From contig NC_134034.1 in NCBI RefSeq assembly GCF_964204645.1, positions 12,901,962-12,965,961 of the forward strand: a stretch of 64,000 nt of DNA, given 5' to 3'. This document shows positions 50,093-62,489 of the stretch, in pieces (the first letter of the stretch is position 1; each line of letters opens with the position of its first letter). The notes under the pieces were generated by a model. It searched no databases. It was not told the origin of the DNA and saw only the letters and a list, made by a program, of their open reading frames with translations. This DNA is from Tubulanus polymorphus (taxonomy: Eukaryota; Nemertea; Palaeonemertea; Tubulaniformes; Tubulanidae). A program made the translations under genes and the position numbers.

Positions 50093-52257
50093 CTAGTGAG
50101 CTGTCTGTCTCGTTCTACGTGGTCCGGCCAAGAACTGAAATAAGAAATCAAAAAGAAATTAGATTCACAGGTCTAACTTTCAAAGGTGTTCTTAGATTGA
50201 ATCTGAGAAGCCGTATTCGATGTTTAGGCAACTGTTAACAGTATCGCTGCAACGATCCCGCCCTAGAAATAAGAATTTGAGATTTGAAGAGATTTTTACT
50301 GCGGTTGTTAGTTAATATATATTTAGTTATTCGATATTTTCTATGGTTTAATGGGTCCGTTTCACAATCCCACCCTAGAAGTGGGAATTAGAGATTTGAA
50401 GATGTGTTTATTGGATGATTTTGATGGTTATGCGGGTCATTTCACAATCCCAAGTGTTACCCAGGAGAGGAAGGGTGTCGGTTGATGATCGATTGATATC
50501 TCTTACTATTATTTCGAGCGTGTAAAGTGTCAAATTTCATTCACACGTACACTGCCTCAGTCTCTCGCGAGATATTCGACAATCTCGCGAGAATTGTCCG
50601 TCGGTTGATAATGAGTTTTCTCACTGAGCGTCACAGGTTTCATTCTCGCGTCTTACGAAATTGTGCGCCAACATCATTTTCATCCGGTACGGAAATCGAC
50701 ACCGAGTCTGAAGTTTTCGCACCGAACGTTAAGTGAAACCGTCTCGAAACGCGTCGACAGAACAGGAAAATATCATCCAACACTTCTTCTCGCGTTTCGA
50801 TTCAGTTATAACCATTTATCGCCACCAAGCGGTTTTTATCGGAACTAATCTCCCGTCAATGTTATGAGTCCCGAAACCATCTTGATAAATGAATTACATT
50901 CAGACATGCGACTTCCGGGTTCTAAAACCCACACCAATCACACAACTGTCGAACAAACCCCTGTTTCTCTCCCGGCAGGTGTGGTTGGTTCATAGGGGAC
51001 ACCGAATCAAAAAAAAAAAACAATCAAACGAAATCTACCAATCAAATAGATAACAGGGTCAATCCCCATTTTATGATGAAAAAAACCAAATCTAATCTGA
51101 AGCACAATCGGTAGTAATTCAGTTGGTTTAGGTAAACCCCGGGTAAGACGTGGTTTAGGAGGAATAATAAGGTAGCCTTATGCGCTTTTTACACATGATA
51201 ATAAGTGATATCCATCGACGACCTTTTGTGAATTGTTTTTTGTTGTTATGGCGAGTCTTAAGCATTGATGGGCAAAGAAACAATTGGTAACACATGTACG
51301 TGCGCGCCCTCTATATGTGGAGATATGGGTGACTTACCGCTAGACTAGGCACACACTGTGATGTGACGGGATTTTTCACCCAGCCCGGTTTACATCTTCG
51401 GAACATTCGTTTTTTCATATCTGATGAGAAGTAGGCCTCGTCGAACGGGTTCGACTCGAAATCCTTCTTGTCCATACCTCCCAGATTGAAGTACGGGTCC
51501 GTGTCTAAATCCGCGTCGATAGAGGTCGCCACGTTACCGAGTAGCAACACTGCAAAATACAACAATAGAGAATAAATCAATCGATTTGTATAAAAGCTGG
51601 ATACATCCCTCTGTTTGCTGGTAGCGCCCTCCTGTGAGCGTTCAAGTAATTATTATGACATTTCAAGATTCCTGTTAATATCTGTGCGGGGAACGTGTGT
51701 AATTCAAGCAGCTCATTAATTCTCGTCTGCTCATGTCTGGTATTGCATGTCTGTCTGTCCGTTTGGCTGTCTGCCTCGCTGCCTGTACGTTTGGCTGTCT
51801 ACGTCCTGTCTGTCTCTGCCTGCCTGTCTGTATGTCTGTCGTTGTCTGCCTCGCTGTCTGTCCGTTTGACTGTCTACGTCCTGTCTGTCTCTGCCTGCCT
51901 GTCTGTATGACTGTCGTTGTCTGCCTCGCTGCCTGTCCGTTTGACTGTCTACGTCCTGTCTGTCTCTGCCTGCCTGTCTGTATGTATGTCGTTGTCAGGC
52001 TGTCTGTCTCGCTGTCTGTACGTTTGGCTGTCTACATCTATCTATGCTAGCCTACTCGTCTTTTTGTTCGTCTGTACATTTTTTTGAGTAATCAAACAAT
52101 CCAACAACTTTTACACTGAAATCGTAACTGACAACCGGTGGTCACGTGGTGTGTCTATAATGACCGTAATGAGCTACAGCCCTGTTAGCTGGTAGTACCG
52201 GTCACCGCTGGTTGTGATTTAACCCCTGCTGTACTCACCACGACTGCGCTGTCGCAT
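50093..52257 (-). CDS. Tentative small secreted peptide precursor, 3 exons
   Basis: The central exon 51549-51338 (minus) has a TTTTGCAG acceptor, a GTAAGT donor and 70 codons. It begins VLLLGNVATSIDADLD, then an acidic stretch, dibasic sites MKKR and MFRR, then CKPGWVKNPVTSQC. A phase-matched exon 52257-52239 (ATG, GTGAGT donor) would add MRQRSR; a phase-matched last exon 50134-50093 with acceptor TTATTTCAG adds FLAGPRRTRQTAH and a stop. Total 90 residues. The signal peptide would be weak, so the first exon may lie elsewhere. Dibasic cleavage around a single-disulfide segment recalls a neuropeptide or hormone precursor; I do not recognise the family. Confidence 0.42.
51725..52040 (+). repeat. 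~63-66 bp minisatellite rich in CTGT
   Basis: Four units containing TTTGACTGTCTACGTCCTGT and CTGCCTGCCTGTCTGTATG. It sits inside the intron of the tentative peptide gene. Open on the plus strand by chance. Confidence 0.85.
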
Positions 52258-52600
52258 TACTGCAAAAATAACAATCTCGAAATGGCGTCGAAATTGCGGA
52301 AATGTCGCTAAATTGGTTTCCTCTAGTGATAACCGATAGTATTGTTGAGCACGTGATTTAGTTGTTTCCGCAAAGACTGTAATTTCCTATTGTCGAGAGC
52401 CGCATTTTTGTAGTAAAACATCTACCGGATGTAGAATGACGTCATTGATGGTGCGGTTAGGGAACAAGCAGTTCTGAGTCAAGGGGCGCGGGGAGAGGGA
52501 GGTGTGAATGTCTCCCCCCTTTCCACGTAAATCGAAATATGATTCTACAATCGTAATTCAAAATTTTGAATTTCGATTGATCGCAACTGAATTGCTTAAG

Positions 52601-52885
52601 GGAGCATCTCAAAATTTCAAAAACTCCCAATAGGCAATGCATTAGATAAATTATGAAAAACATTGTGAAAAACCTTTTGAACTCTGAGGAACTTAACAAA
52701 AAGGCCAACAATTTCTCGTGCAGATTGTTAGTTTTCTCAAACAAACATTTCTTTTTTTCATTAAAGTTCAAATCCTATATAGCAATGGTCGATAGATCAA
52801 TCCACGATAGGCTTTCAGCACCCCCTCCCCCACTTCTGCGCGTTATTCTAATTGAAATAGGCGATAGAAATTTTGAGATGCTCCC
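52601..52885. mobile_element. TTAA-flanked MITE, GGGAGCATCTC family
   Basis: Perfect 19 bp inverted ends, GGGAGCATCTCAAAATTTC (52601-52619) and its complement (52867-52885). TTAA precedes the left end; TTAC follows the right end, a one-base departure. Internal ORF is spurious. Confidence 0.85.
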
Positions 52886-54460
52886 TTACGCCGCACGTTA
52901 CGACACTAAAACAGGGATGGAAATTATTCCGGAATTATCTACAACAAATAGATATTTGACGAGAGATGTAATATCTGAGAATCATGTCCCTACAACGGTT
53001 GGAATACCTGCGTCGTTACTGCGTATATACCTGTACATTGTTATTATTTCATTTCCGCTGATAACGTTTAAATTATTCATTACGCATAAACATTTATTCC
53101 ATTTACCGTTCACGTAAAATACACGTAAATTCAACGTTAACGTGATTGTTGGCGGCTACGGTTACGTACAGTAAATGGCCGTACGAGTCCCCGGCCGTCA
53201 ATCATATTCATCTTTTATCTTCTTCCATGTAGTCTACCAGCCTTTTTCATTACCTTACACTCCTAACACTTACTCCGGGAGTTACCAATACTCCGGGAGT
53301 TAACAGTACTCCGGGAGTTAACATTGATACCAAGCCATAAGCTATACGCCCCGTGTCTGACTAGACATTTTCATACAACTAACATAATGTATTGTCTGTT
53401 AAAACTGTACTCTGGAATAAGTAACAATACAGTTGGTTCAGCTGGCCTCGTCTCGGTATACTTTCTACTTGTAAGGTCGCCATTGATCTAAATTTTCAAC
53501 AAACCCCTCTCCCCAAATACATATTATATTGACGGTCATAAACGGACGAGTTTCTGTACTTCCACATGCGCGCATGCGCACTGATTTCCCGTAATCGTTT
53601 TTAGATTTGGCAAAAAACTGCGATGCGCAATGCGTCAGATTGTACCCACTTCCGGTTACACGATGTCGCGTAACTGGACCGCGCGCTGCGATGCTCTACA
53701 ACGTTTCTATAAACCACGGAGATCTTGGAAAAAAATTCTCTGAAATATCAGCATTTATTGATCTCTCAAGTATTCTATATCTGATACAGGTGACGTGATA
53801 TTGGACTCTGTGAGAAATTCTGTAAATGCTTCATCTCAGTCCAAGTCCGAGTCCGTCTCCCTGTAATTACGTTCCCCTCTTGACACTTCCGGTGTAGCTT
53901 ACTGGCAACTCGACGAAGTATTGTGCATGATATTTATGACGAATACTCATCAAAATACCCTCAGAATAACCCTAAACCCCTCCAGATACCCCCTCAATTG
54001 ACGTACGATTGATGTCAGATGACGCTTGATTGAAGAGACTCGCGACATTCGACTCTCGATTTGCGACAACTATCGACTTGCCAACTACGGAATCTGACAC
54101 TTTATTGGTCGGCTCCTGGCAAAATCGGGCACTCGATACGCGCGGCTCTTTGCAATATCAGAAGTGTGCGCTGGCCAGAAAAGTAAACACTTCACTGAAT
54201 GAAGAGCCCTCGGTGAATTCAAGGGCTGTAAACTAACACCTATAATTGCACGGGGGTACTAGTAGGTGTTGTAAACAATAACAGATCACGTTTCAGCCAA
54301 TCAGCGCTGCTGGCTTTCTTCCCGCCGTCTTTCTAATAGATTGAGACTGTTGGAATCGGTAATTAGCGCGTCCCTGCTGGGGAAACACCGGTAATAATTA
54401 TTACCGCAGAGATGACAATTATCGCGGAACAGATCATAATCAAACCCGACTATTCCTCAC

Positions 54461-54692
54461 ACCAACTTCTGAGTCAATCATCTCCATCCGACTATGACGT
54501 CACTCGGGCGAAAACTAAGCCAACTTCTGGGTCAATCATTTCCATCCCCCTATGACGTCACTCGGGTGAAAACTAAACCAACTTCTGAGTCAATCATCTC
54601 CATCCGCCTATGACGTCACTCGGGCGAAAACTAAACCAATTTCTGAGTCAATCATTTCCATCCGCCTATGACGTCACTCGGGCGAAAACTAA
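54461..54692 (+). repeat. 58 bp minisatellite with CRE and AP-1 sites
   Basis: Four units. Each has TGACGTCA (54495-54502, 54553-54560, 54611-54618, 54669-54676); three also have TGAGTCA (54470-54476, 54586-54592, 54644-54650), the second unit reading TGGGTCA. A fifth TGACGTCA follows outside the array at 54721-54728. Confidence 0.9.
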
Positions 54693-56639
54693 TGAATTAC
54701 ATTGATTACAGGTGATTCTATGACGTCATAATGGGATGAATAGTGGTTATACGAATAAAGGAAGGAAAACGAATGTTTCCTTGAACTCTTGGGTCTCATC
54801 AACGATCACCCACCATCTAACAGACCACTATTTCTATAGAACTACCCGACGAAACGTTGTGTGTGACCTGTGAGTTTTAATCCCGGGAAAATGAAGATCT
54901 GAACCGACCTAATCTGAACCGACCACGAACACAAAACCATGAAACACACTTATCTTATACAGTCATAATGTTCAATTGGGGATTAATTGACACGTGGGTT
55001 CCTCAAGGAGGTTATGTAAGTTATATTAATAATACTCTTCTGCTTATTGTATACAATACAATCAGTAATTAGTATTGACAGAAATATCGATTTTGAAGCC
55101 CTAAAGGGTACTTCACAGAGAACCCCGACAATCGGAGTCCCGTTACCGTGGTAACACATGCGAAATTTGAATATTCGGTAATGACGCAATGAAATTTTTT
55201 TAATAACGCGCCCTTAAGGTCGTCTTGGTTTTGCAGACACGTGACTGGGCCACGCGTCGTTAGTTGAATAAGAATCGAACATAGAGTTACAACCCCTCAA
55301 GGGTCACCGGGTTATTCGATGAAAAATACTTTCAATTAGATCTATCATCCTGGCTTTGAAAAGATAATTTCAGTACGACACTGCTGCCCCCTGGCGGCAG
55401 ATGATTTCTCATCGATGATCGCTGGGAAACAGAAATATGAGCTCGATCAGATCTGTGTTGGTATTGATTTATTTGTGTCGGGTTTAGTGACGGATCCGAT
55501 AAAATAAACTGCCAATAAACTGCCGTATTCAATAAAATATCGAATTTGAATTTGTATCGTCGTTTTCAATAGAGACGCACGCGATGATACTGATCGCCCT
55601 CTAAACCCTCCTCCCCACGGGGAGGAGAGGGGGGGGGGGGCGGTGGAGACTGTAGTAAACGATAATGATTGAGCGAGACGATATATCATTTGATGTTTGG
55701 ATATTCATCTCGAAGTTCAATCAGAAATATCAGATATATCTGAGAGAGGAAAGAGAAACCCCCTGCTGCTGCTGCTGCTACTAGTCTCTTCCGTCTTCAA
55801 ACGATTTCTGCGCAGACGAATTTTTAAATTTCAAATTGTCGTCGGCCGTTATTTCACCGTTATTTTACCCGTCAGGCTTTGTAATTGTCGTCTGTCTCGA
55901 TCTATAATTGCGTTAAATCGTCTTCAAAAGATTCGATTATTAGACTCGAATAACTCTTAATCTAGGATTAATTCTAGACCCAGTTTTCAACCCTATTATC
56001 ATTGTCGTTCGTATATTTTAATCCGCGGGATTAATACGCGATTTACCCGTAGGATTAACTCATACCCGAAGTACGTTCCTCCTCTAACAGTCAAAATTTT
56101 ACATAATTTTCCAATTTTTAATATCATATTATATCTATATATGAATTATTCATATCAAAATGAATAAAAAAGGTGTTTGCGAGTCGATTTAGAATGTTAC
56201 TTTGAAGGTTGTGATTCAAACTCGACCCGGAACTGACTCGTAGTCACCCCCCGGAGACTTGTAGATGCTGTATTCACACCGGCAGAGCACGATCCAATAA
56301 CGAGATTTGACTCCAGAATACTTCATATTTATTACAGTCAGTCCGTGCGACTGCGTGAACCAGAATCCGTGCTAGAATTCATAATCTCAAATCAAACGTC
56401 TATAAGATAGAATTATGGAAATAATAGTCGGCTGTTGGTTTATTGGGGCAATGAATCGAATCGTGGAAACTGCAAATCTTTCAACCCGACGAACGCCACT
56501 CAGGTGGTTTCAGGTGTCTGTTTGAGGTCGGTCGGAGCTGGGAGGTGGGAGTGCTCCCTAGTTGGAGAGAAGCGGCCTCAATGAACAACCGCTTCAGTTG
56601 TAATCAGTTCATTTTACTTAGTTTACTTACAAGTGAATC

Positions 56640-57140
56640 GCATACTGGTCCCTAGAGGTCGCTGGAGGTCACTTCTTATCACTAGAGATCACAACGTGGT
56701 CACTACTCGTCACTACTGGTCGATAATAAATATTCGTATTCGTATTCGGTTACTAGTGGTCACTACTTGTCACTTCAAGTCGGTAAATGTCGCTATTAGT
56801 CGATAGATGTCACTACTGGTCAGTAAAAGTCAGTACTGGTTACGTTGAGTCACAACGCATTACCAGAGGTCACTTATTGTCACTACTCGTTGATAGATGT
56901 CACTACTGGTTACTACTAGCCAAGAGAAGTTATTACTAACTGGTGGTCACTACACTGGTCAAATTGTTTGGTCACTAGTGGTCACTGATGTTCACTACAC
57001 TAGTCAATAGAGGTCACTTCTGGTCACAGGTGACAACTGGTGGTCACTATCAGTAACTAGTGGTGGTAACTGTTGGTCACTTCTAGTAAAAAAAGAGGCC
57101 ACTACTGGTCAATAGAGGTCACTACCGGTCACTACTGGCA
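56640..57140 (+). repeat. Degenerate (GGTCACTACT)n array
   Basis: About 500 bp of diverged 10-20 bp units around GGTCACTACTGGTCA and AGAGGTCACT. Not present in any reading frame as a gene. Confidence 0.75.
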
Positions 57141-57604
57141 GCTAGGAATCAATTTGTTGGTGTTAAGATGTGTATGTTATATCTGAGCCGGAATTTCTGT
57201 TTTCTATCAGGTGTTAATGAAAACATTCTCGACATAATAGAACCCAAGCGCGTTCGCGTTCGCCTTATTGGTTCTATTATTACTGTTGGCGTCAATATGT
57301 AATTATACGTGACGCCCTACGGCGCGGGCACCAGTCTAACGCGGCGAGCCGGGTACCAGTCTTATAATAAATTACATTACTGAAAGTCCTTTGTTGAATA
57401 AATGAGCGGCTATTAGCAGTAATTCCCTCTCCCCTACCGATTCCCCCTCTCATCCCCCCTCCCAGCACGCGCGGCTACACGAATCTGAACCCATCTTTGC
57501 TCGATCGCTACAGATCACAGATACCGCGTACAAGTTAACCTCGAAAGCCCTCGGGTCAAATAAGAAACTGTTAAATCCGGGTTTTGTTAGTGAAAAGAGG
57601 CACC

Positions 57605-57715
57605 GCACCTGACTGGTCATCAGTCATCACACCTGACCGGTCAGCGGTCACCACACCTGACTGGTCAAGGCTCACCACACCTGACTGGTCAGCGGTCACC
57701 ACACCTGACCAGACA
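57605..57715 (+). repeat. Inverted relative of the 39.5 kb minisatellite
   Basis: Four to five units of CACACCTGACTGGTCAGCGG plus TCAC, the reverse complement of the unit at 39468-39815. Confidence 0.8.
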
Positions 57716-57904
57716 AACTCTTTTACTCCACCAATCAATGCAGGTCTATGGACTAATTGTAAGTGTGTTTCATCTGTAGAGGGTTGTGGGTGAGATACGT
57801 AGGGTTAGGGTAACGGACCATTGTGGGTTAAGCAGGGAGTTGTCTTACATCTTTGCTGGTTATGGAAACTAACATCAGAGATATCTAGTTTTTGAATATA
57901 TATC

Positions 57905-58215
57905 TAGTATTGAAAGGGAGGAGGGAGGGAGAGGAGATGGGTGGAAGAAGAGAGAGAGAGGGGGATAGGGAGAGAAGGGAGGGGATGTGGATAAAAACGA
58001 GGGGAGTGGGGAGGGAAGAAAGGGAGTGGGGAGGGAGGGGATGGGGAGAAACAAAAATGGAGTGGGGAGGGAAGGTAGGGGATTGGGAAAAAGCAAGGAG
58101 AGTGGGGAAGGAAAGAGGGGATTGGGAAAAAACAAGGAGAGTGGGGAGGGGATGAGGAGAAAAGAAAGGGGAGTGGGGAGGGAAGAGAGGGTGCCGGTGA
58201 GGAGATGGGAAGAGA
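57905..58215. repeat. Polypurine tract with ~30-50 bp units
   Basis: Purine-rich plus strand with repeated GAGTGGGGAGGGAAG and GGGGATTGGGAAAAA blocks. Confidence 0.8.
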
Positions 58216-58589
58216 AGGGGTGGGGGCTCGTTGTCAAAACAGGCGCGAAATATCAACTCCGACAAACAGTAATCATGAATACAAATTGAAGATTGCTGAT
58301 TTATGTTTTTGTTTGACGGTGTTGAAACAGACTAAAGAAATGATTTCCCCGCGGGAGCCGAACTTCATTAGACACGACAGAAACAAATAAATAGACTCTG
58401 AAACTGACAGAGACTAAATTAGTTTTAATATTCGCGGCAAATTTCATGCATTTCTTTTCAACTCATCTGCGCACACCGCGCACACCGCGCGCACCCCGAA
58501 TACCGCGTACACCGCGCACGGATGTGAATTCTATCGCGAAGTTTTTCGAATGTTTTTGCGGAATCTTCTTGGACCAGTTTAACGCTTAT

Positions 58590-58900
58590 AGATTTAGTAT
58601 CAGTCTAAGTTAAAATGGTTCTATAGCAAATCTAACAACTTTAGACCAGTCCAAGCTCATTTTGGTTCTATAACCAATCTAACAACTTAAGAACAGTCTA
58701 AGCTCATTTTGGTTCTATAACCAATCTAACAACTTAAGACCAGTCTAAACTCATTTTGGTTCTATAACCAATCTAACAACTTAAGACTAGTCAAGGCTAT
58801 TTTTGTTCTATCGAATCTAACAATTTAAGACCAGTCTAAGCTCATTTTGGGTCTATCAAAAACCAAATCTAACAATTTAAGATCATTCTGGACTCATTTT
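58590..58900 (+). repeat. 46 bp satellite, plus orientation
   Basis: Six units of TTCTATAACCAATCTAACAA, CTTAAGACCAGTCTAAGC and TCATTTTGG. The unit matches the interior of the elements at 15151-15299 and 35392-35533. Confidence 0.85.
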
Positions 58901-59296
58901 TATTGAATGTAGCCATTATAATAATAGTATTTATGGATACAAGTTTGCGACTGCGGAGCTCGGAATAGATCCGTAAAATTAGCGTGATTTCAAAATGCGG
59001 AGACTTAAAATCGAGCGTTCATTTCCTGATAGTTTGAATTATCTATAAATAGAGGATTAATTTTGGGCTCCACCCCGGAAAAGCAATATCGCTCCAGCCT
59101 CGACCCCGGCAAACAATAACCGCATCCCAACCGGGTAATTATTCATACATCACAACAGTATTGAATATAAACCGGGGTCTTCAAGATTCATTCATTATTT
59201 GAATTAGATGACATTCTACGAAATTGTCGGTTATTACAATATGAATATCACGTTATACATTGGGGCCACGACCCGAGGGCTGAGCCAGGGCGGGCT

Positions 59297-59410
59297 GCAG
59301 TTGCTCAAAAGTTGGTTTAAGATAACGGATAAATACCATAGTAGTAATGAACTTGCAATTACAAATGTCAACTATCCACTGGTTAACTCTGACCAATTTT
59401 TGGGCAAGGC
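59297..59410. mobile_element. Short element, inverted copy of 46849-46971
   Basis: GTTGCTCAAAAGTTGGTTTA, GGATAAATACC, GTAATGAACTT, GTCAACTATCCACTGGT and ACCAATTTTTGGGCAA follow the order of the reverse complement of the 46.9 kb element. Confidence 0.65.
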
Positions 59411-60400
59411 CCCTGGATTTTGGAAGGTGAGGGACCAGGGCTCCTTTCCCAGGGAATTTTGAAATTTTGTTGATCTCAGAGGCTATTTGACGGCTGTCAT
59501 TCGGGAATTATTCGTATTTGTTATAACATGAAAAAAAAACATTTAGGGGGGACGGCCAGTGATTGACCATTGCTAGGTCTCTTTAAGCCTTTGACGAATC
59601 TTCAGGCCCCAGGCCCCTACTTTAGGTATGTGAATGATCTATGGGCCCCCGGGAACCTTCCGGGCATGGGACTCATCCTCGGGCACATGACCCCCTACAT
59701 TTACTAGTTCCAATAAGAATTGTTTAAAATTTCATACCGCCGTAGATTTAAATTCGCCTTCAAGTTTGAAATCATTTTACTGCCCTCCAAGATTTGATTT
59801 ATCGATTTATTGATTTATTTATCGAAAAATCAGAAAAATTTTTGATAACTAATGTTTGAACTCACCGAGTAAAGAGGCAACGCTAACGATTAGAAATATC
59901 CGTCTGCTCATTGTGCGGCTAATTCAGAAATCTTCCTCTAATCTTCGAATTTCAAATTCAACCGTCAACTTTAATAACCGTCAACTCGGAAAAGTTACTC
60001 TGATCTCAAACTACAATGCGCAACATCTCTCTATTTATTGCTGATCCTCGACTACCTGTCACCCCTCTAATGCAATCGATTCATCCATATCTACACCGCT
60101 AAAACGAACGGGTGATGCCTTAAACGGGGCCATACCATTCATCCACGGGTTAGCGAGTAGTTTCCTGAAAATTCCTCGTTTCACCAATGCGCCATCTGGC
60201 GTAATCGGGTGTAGTAGGACGACTAGGAGTCACTCGTTGGAAATTATTTACGAATAACTCCGAAACTAGAAAGCTCTAAGTTGGCCTTGGATTAAGTTAA
60301 AACTCTTATTTGAATTCTGGTATGCATTCCTTAGTCTTGAGTTTGGACAAAAAATTGATAAAAAAACGAAACGAAACGATTTTCAATTGAATAAGAAAAG

Positions 60401-60501
60401 TTTATTGTGAATTCATTCAAAAAACTGAAGACAAGATTGAGTTCCGAATAGTTCCGAACAGTGCCGAGTAGTTCCGATCATATAAATGCTATGTATTTAT
60501 T
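60401..60501 (-). promoter_or_regulatory. Candidate polyadenylation signals of the GPI-type gene
   Basis: Minus-strand AATAAA at 60501-60496 and 60406-60401, about 265 and 360 bp after the stop codon. Confidence 0.45.
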
Positions 60502-60764
60502 TGTATCAATAATAATATTAGAATCTTGATAATTAATATATTACGCTGTGATTTGAAAATTAGGCGAATTTATCTACGAATTTCCTTTTTTTCCCTTTTT
60601 TCCGGACGAAAAATATTTAAAAGTCTTCGAAAATTCTCGAAATCAAACGATAAACGATTCGTCTGATGACGTCATCACTTCGACATCCTTCCTATCGATA
60701 AATGAAATATGTACAGCAGCGCGGCATGCGCGCGACTTATAGATGGCGCTGGTGTGCTGGTAGT

Positions 60765-61151
60765 TTAGAAGAAGATCTGGTAGATTGAAGCGATCACAAT
60801 CGGTAGCAAGGTGCCCGCCACCGTACCGGAACCGGAAGCAGGAGTTGATGCTTTCGCAATAGTACCATTAGTCGCAGCTGAGAACATGAAACAAATAAAA
60901 TGTTGTGAGTTATAGAATTGATTGGGTGAAAACCCCCTTTGACCCCCACTGGCTCTTACCCCTCACTTGACCCCACTTACCCCCCCCCCCCACACTTGAC
61001 TCTTACCCCGACGACCCCTACTGGTCCTAACCTCCCCTCCCCAGTCCTTACCTGGAGTACTGGGACTACCAGTAGTGCTTGCTTGCGATAAAACAGTCGT
61101 AATCAAAATCATCAGCACCAGAATAAACATCGACAATACAGTTAGGTTCAT
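60765..61151 (-). CDS. Tiny GPI-anchored, Ser/Thr-rich surface protein, 2 exons
   Basis: Minus exons 61151-61052 (ATG, GTAAGG donor, phase 1) and 60877-60765 (acceptor TTCTCAG, stop TAA) give 70 residues. Residues 1-22 form a strong signal peptide (LSMFILVLMILITTVLS). The middle about 30 residues are Ser/Thr/Pro/Gly-rich (QASTTGSPSTPAATNGT, one N-glycosylation site NGT, then KASTPASGSGTVA). The end is purely hydrophobic (GTLLPIVIASIYQIFF) with no charged residue after it, and small residues (SGSG) stand before it: a GPI-attachment signal. This plan resembles CD52-like miniature glycoproteins, but no homology is claimed. An in-frame TTG upstream could not be a normal start; a TTTTACCAG before the ATG suggests a spliced 5'UTR. 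Confidence 0.65.
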
Positions 61152-61436
61152 CGTGATCGTCTCGTGGCGTTTATTCAAATCCTGGTAAAATATAGATTTA
61201 AAATTGATAAAAAAACAGTACGATCACCAACAGGGTTCGAACCCGAAAAATACCGCACAATATGATTCCTAGTCGCTCAGTCGACAATTACGTATCGTAG
61301 CAACAAAACACAATAGAACAAGAGAGAAGTTGAAGTGCGGGTCGGGTTTCCGGGAATTCCAGAGGAGACAGCTGAGAACTTCCTACTCGACTGACTGGCA
61401 TTCCATAGTTCTCTCGATCCTCTCGCTTCTCGCTTC

Positions 61437-61657
61437 TCACACATTCCAATACGCATTACGCATAACACAATTAGACGGTAATATTTCTATTGTGTGATTT
61501 TTTATGACATAACTAAGATGCCGACAACACCTCGACGACGCTCGGATGCTGGAACGATATATAGTGTAAACCAGTGCAAATAACAGCGCCATAGCTGCTG
61601 CTGCTGCTGCTAGTGCTGCTGATCCTGCTGGTGCTGATACTATGGAATTTATAGGTT
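61437..61657 (-). CDS. Possible last exon of a neighbouring hydrophobic-tail protein (partial)
   Basis: An AACTATTTCAG acceptor opens a frame of 73 codons on the minus strand: EPINSIVSAPAGSAALAAAA, a hydrophobic run (MALLFALVYTIYR), then a basic/Cys tail. The small-residue spacer before a hydrophobic stretch echoes the gene at 60765, but the matching upstream exon was not found and the GCT repeat at 61592-61617 inflates the alanine run. May be non-coding. Confidence 0.25.
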
Positions 61658-61704
61658 CTGAAATAGTTAAATCATTGTTGCTGTCTCTTTCCTCTCTCTC
61701 TCTG

Positions 61705-62045
61705 GAGCTTAGACTGGTCTTTGTAAGATTGGTCATAGAACTAGAATAAGTTTAGACTGGTCTTAAGTTGTTAGATTGGCTATAGAACTAGAATGAGTTT
61801 AGACTGGTCTTAAGTTGTTAGATTGGTTATAGAACCAAAATGAGCTTAGACTGGTCTTAAGTTGTTAGATAGGTCATAGAACTAGAATGAGTTTAGACTG
61901 GTCTTAAGTTGTTAGATTGGTGATAGAACTAGAATGCCCTTAGACTGGTCTTAAGTTGTTACATCGGCTATAGAACAAAAATGAACTTAGACTGGTTTCA
62001 GGTAATTAGATTAGTTTAGACTGGTCTTCAGTTGTAGAATTGACT
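61705..62045 (-). repeat. 46 bp satellite, minus orientation
   Basis: Seven units of GACTGGTCTTAAGTTGTTAG plus ATTGG(C/T)TATAGAACTA, the reverse complement of the array at 58590-58900. The gene(s) at 60765-61657 lie between the two arrays. Confidence 0.85.
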
Positions 62046-62489
62046 CCAGACCTAGGTTAGTTTCGGAGACCAGAGCTACTTTACCCGGCGATTCGGACTC
62101 GAATTTACAAACAGAAAATAGAGAACGGCCATGTACAGTGAAATCCATACGCATTTCAAAAAACACGTATCTATCTACAAATTGGGTAAGCCTATAAATT
62201 GGATAACTATAAAACGGCTGAGGCTAATAGATGGGATACTTCTTCAACTTCCAAATAAGGACAATCACAACCGACGTCTTTAGCGGCGGAACGGGGCTGC
62301 GTGTTAGAACTATGTGTCTAATTGACACGTTGAATAGATTAGTGTATCTTACCCTAATATTATGATAACCTCAAATAAAACGTACATTAATTCCCACCCG
62401 GCGTCAACCTTAAACTTTCTATTCTTTTATTAGACAAATATATAAAAGATATATATTCATGTCAAACCAGTGTTGCCTCTTGGGTCCAG

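Larger units (their letters stand above)
52886..60400. other. Gene-poor intergenic region
   Basis: I find no convincing exon. Contents besides listed repeats: three ACTCCGGGAGTTA(A/C)CA units at 53273-53322, an ATTCGTATTCGTATTCG run near 56733, a TATAAATAG at 59044 without a following gene, and CGCGCACACCGCGCACACCG repeats near 58471-58520. Confidence 0.5.

Noticed and set aside
51311-51580. N-terminal stretch LIYSLLLYFAV as the signal peptide of the 51 kb gene
   Set aside because: It has no ATG and is the translated polypyrimidine tract before the TTTTGCAG acceptor at 51550.
52653-53117. 154-residue plus-strand ORF
   Set aside because: Its first half is the interior of the inverted-repeat element 52601-52885; no domain or splice support.
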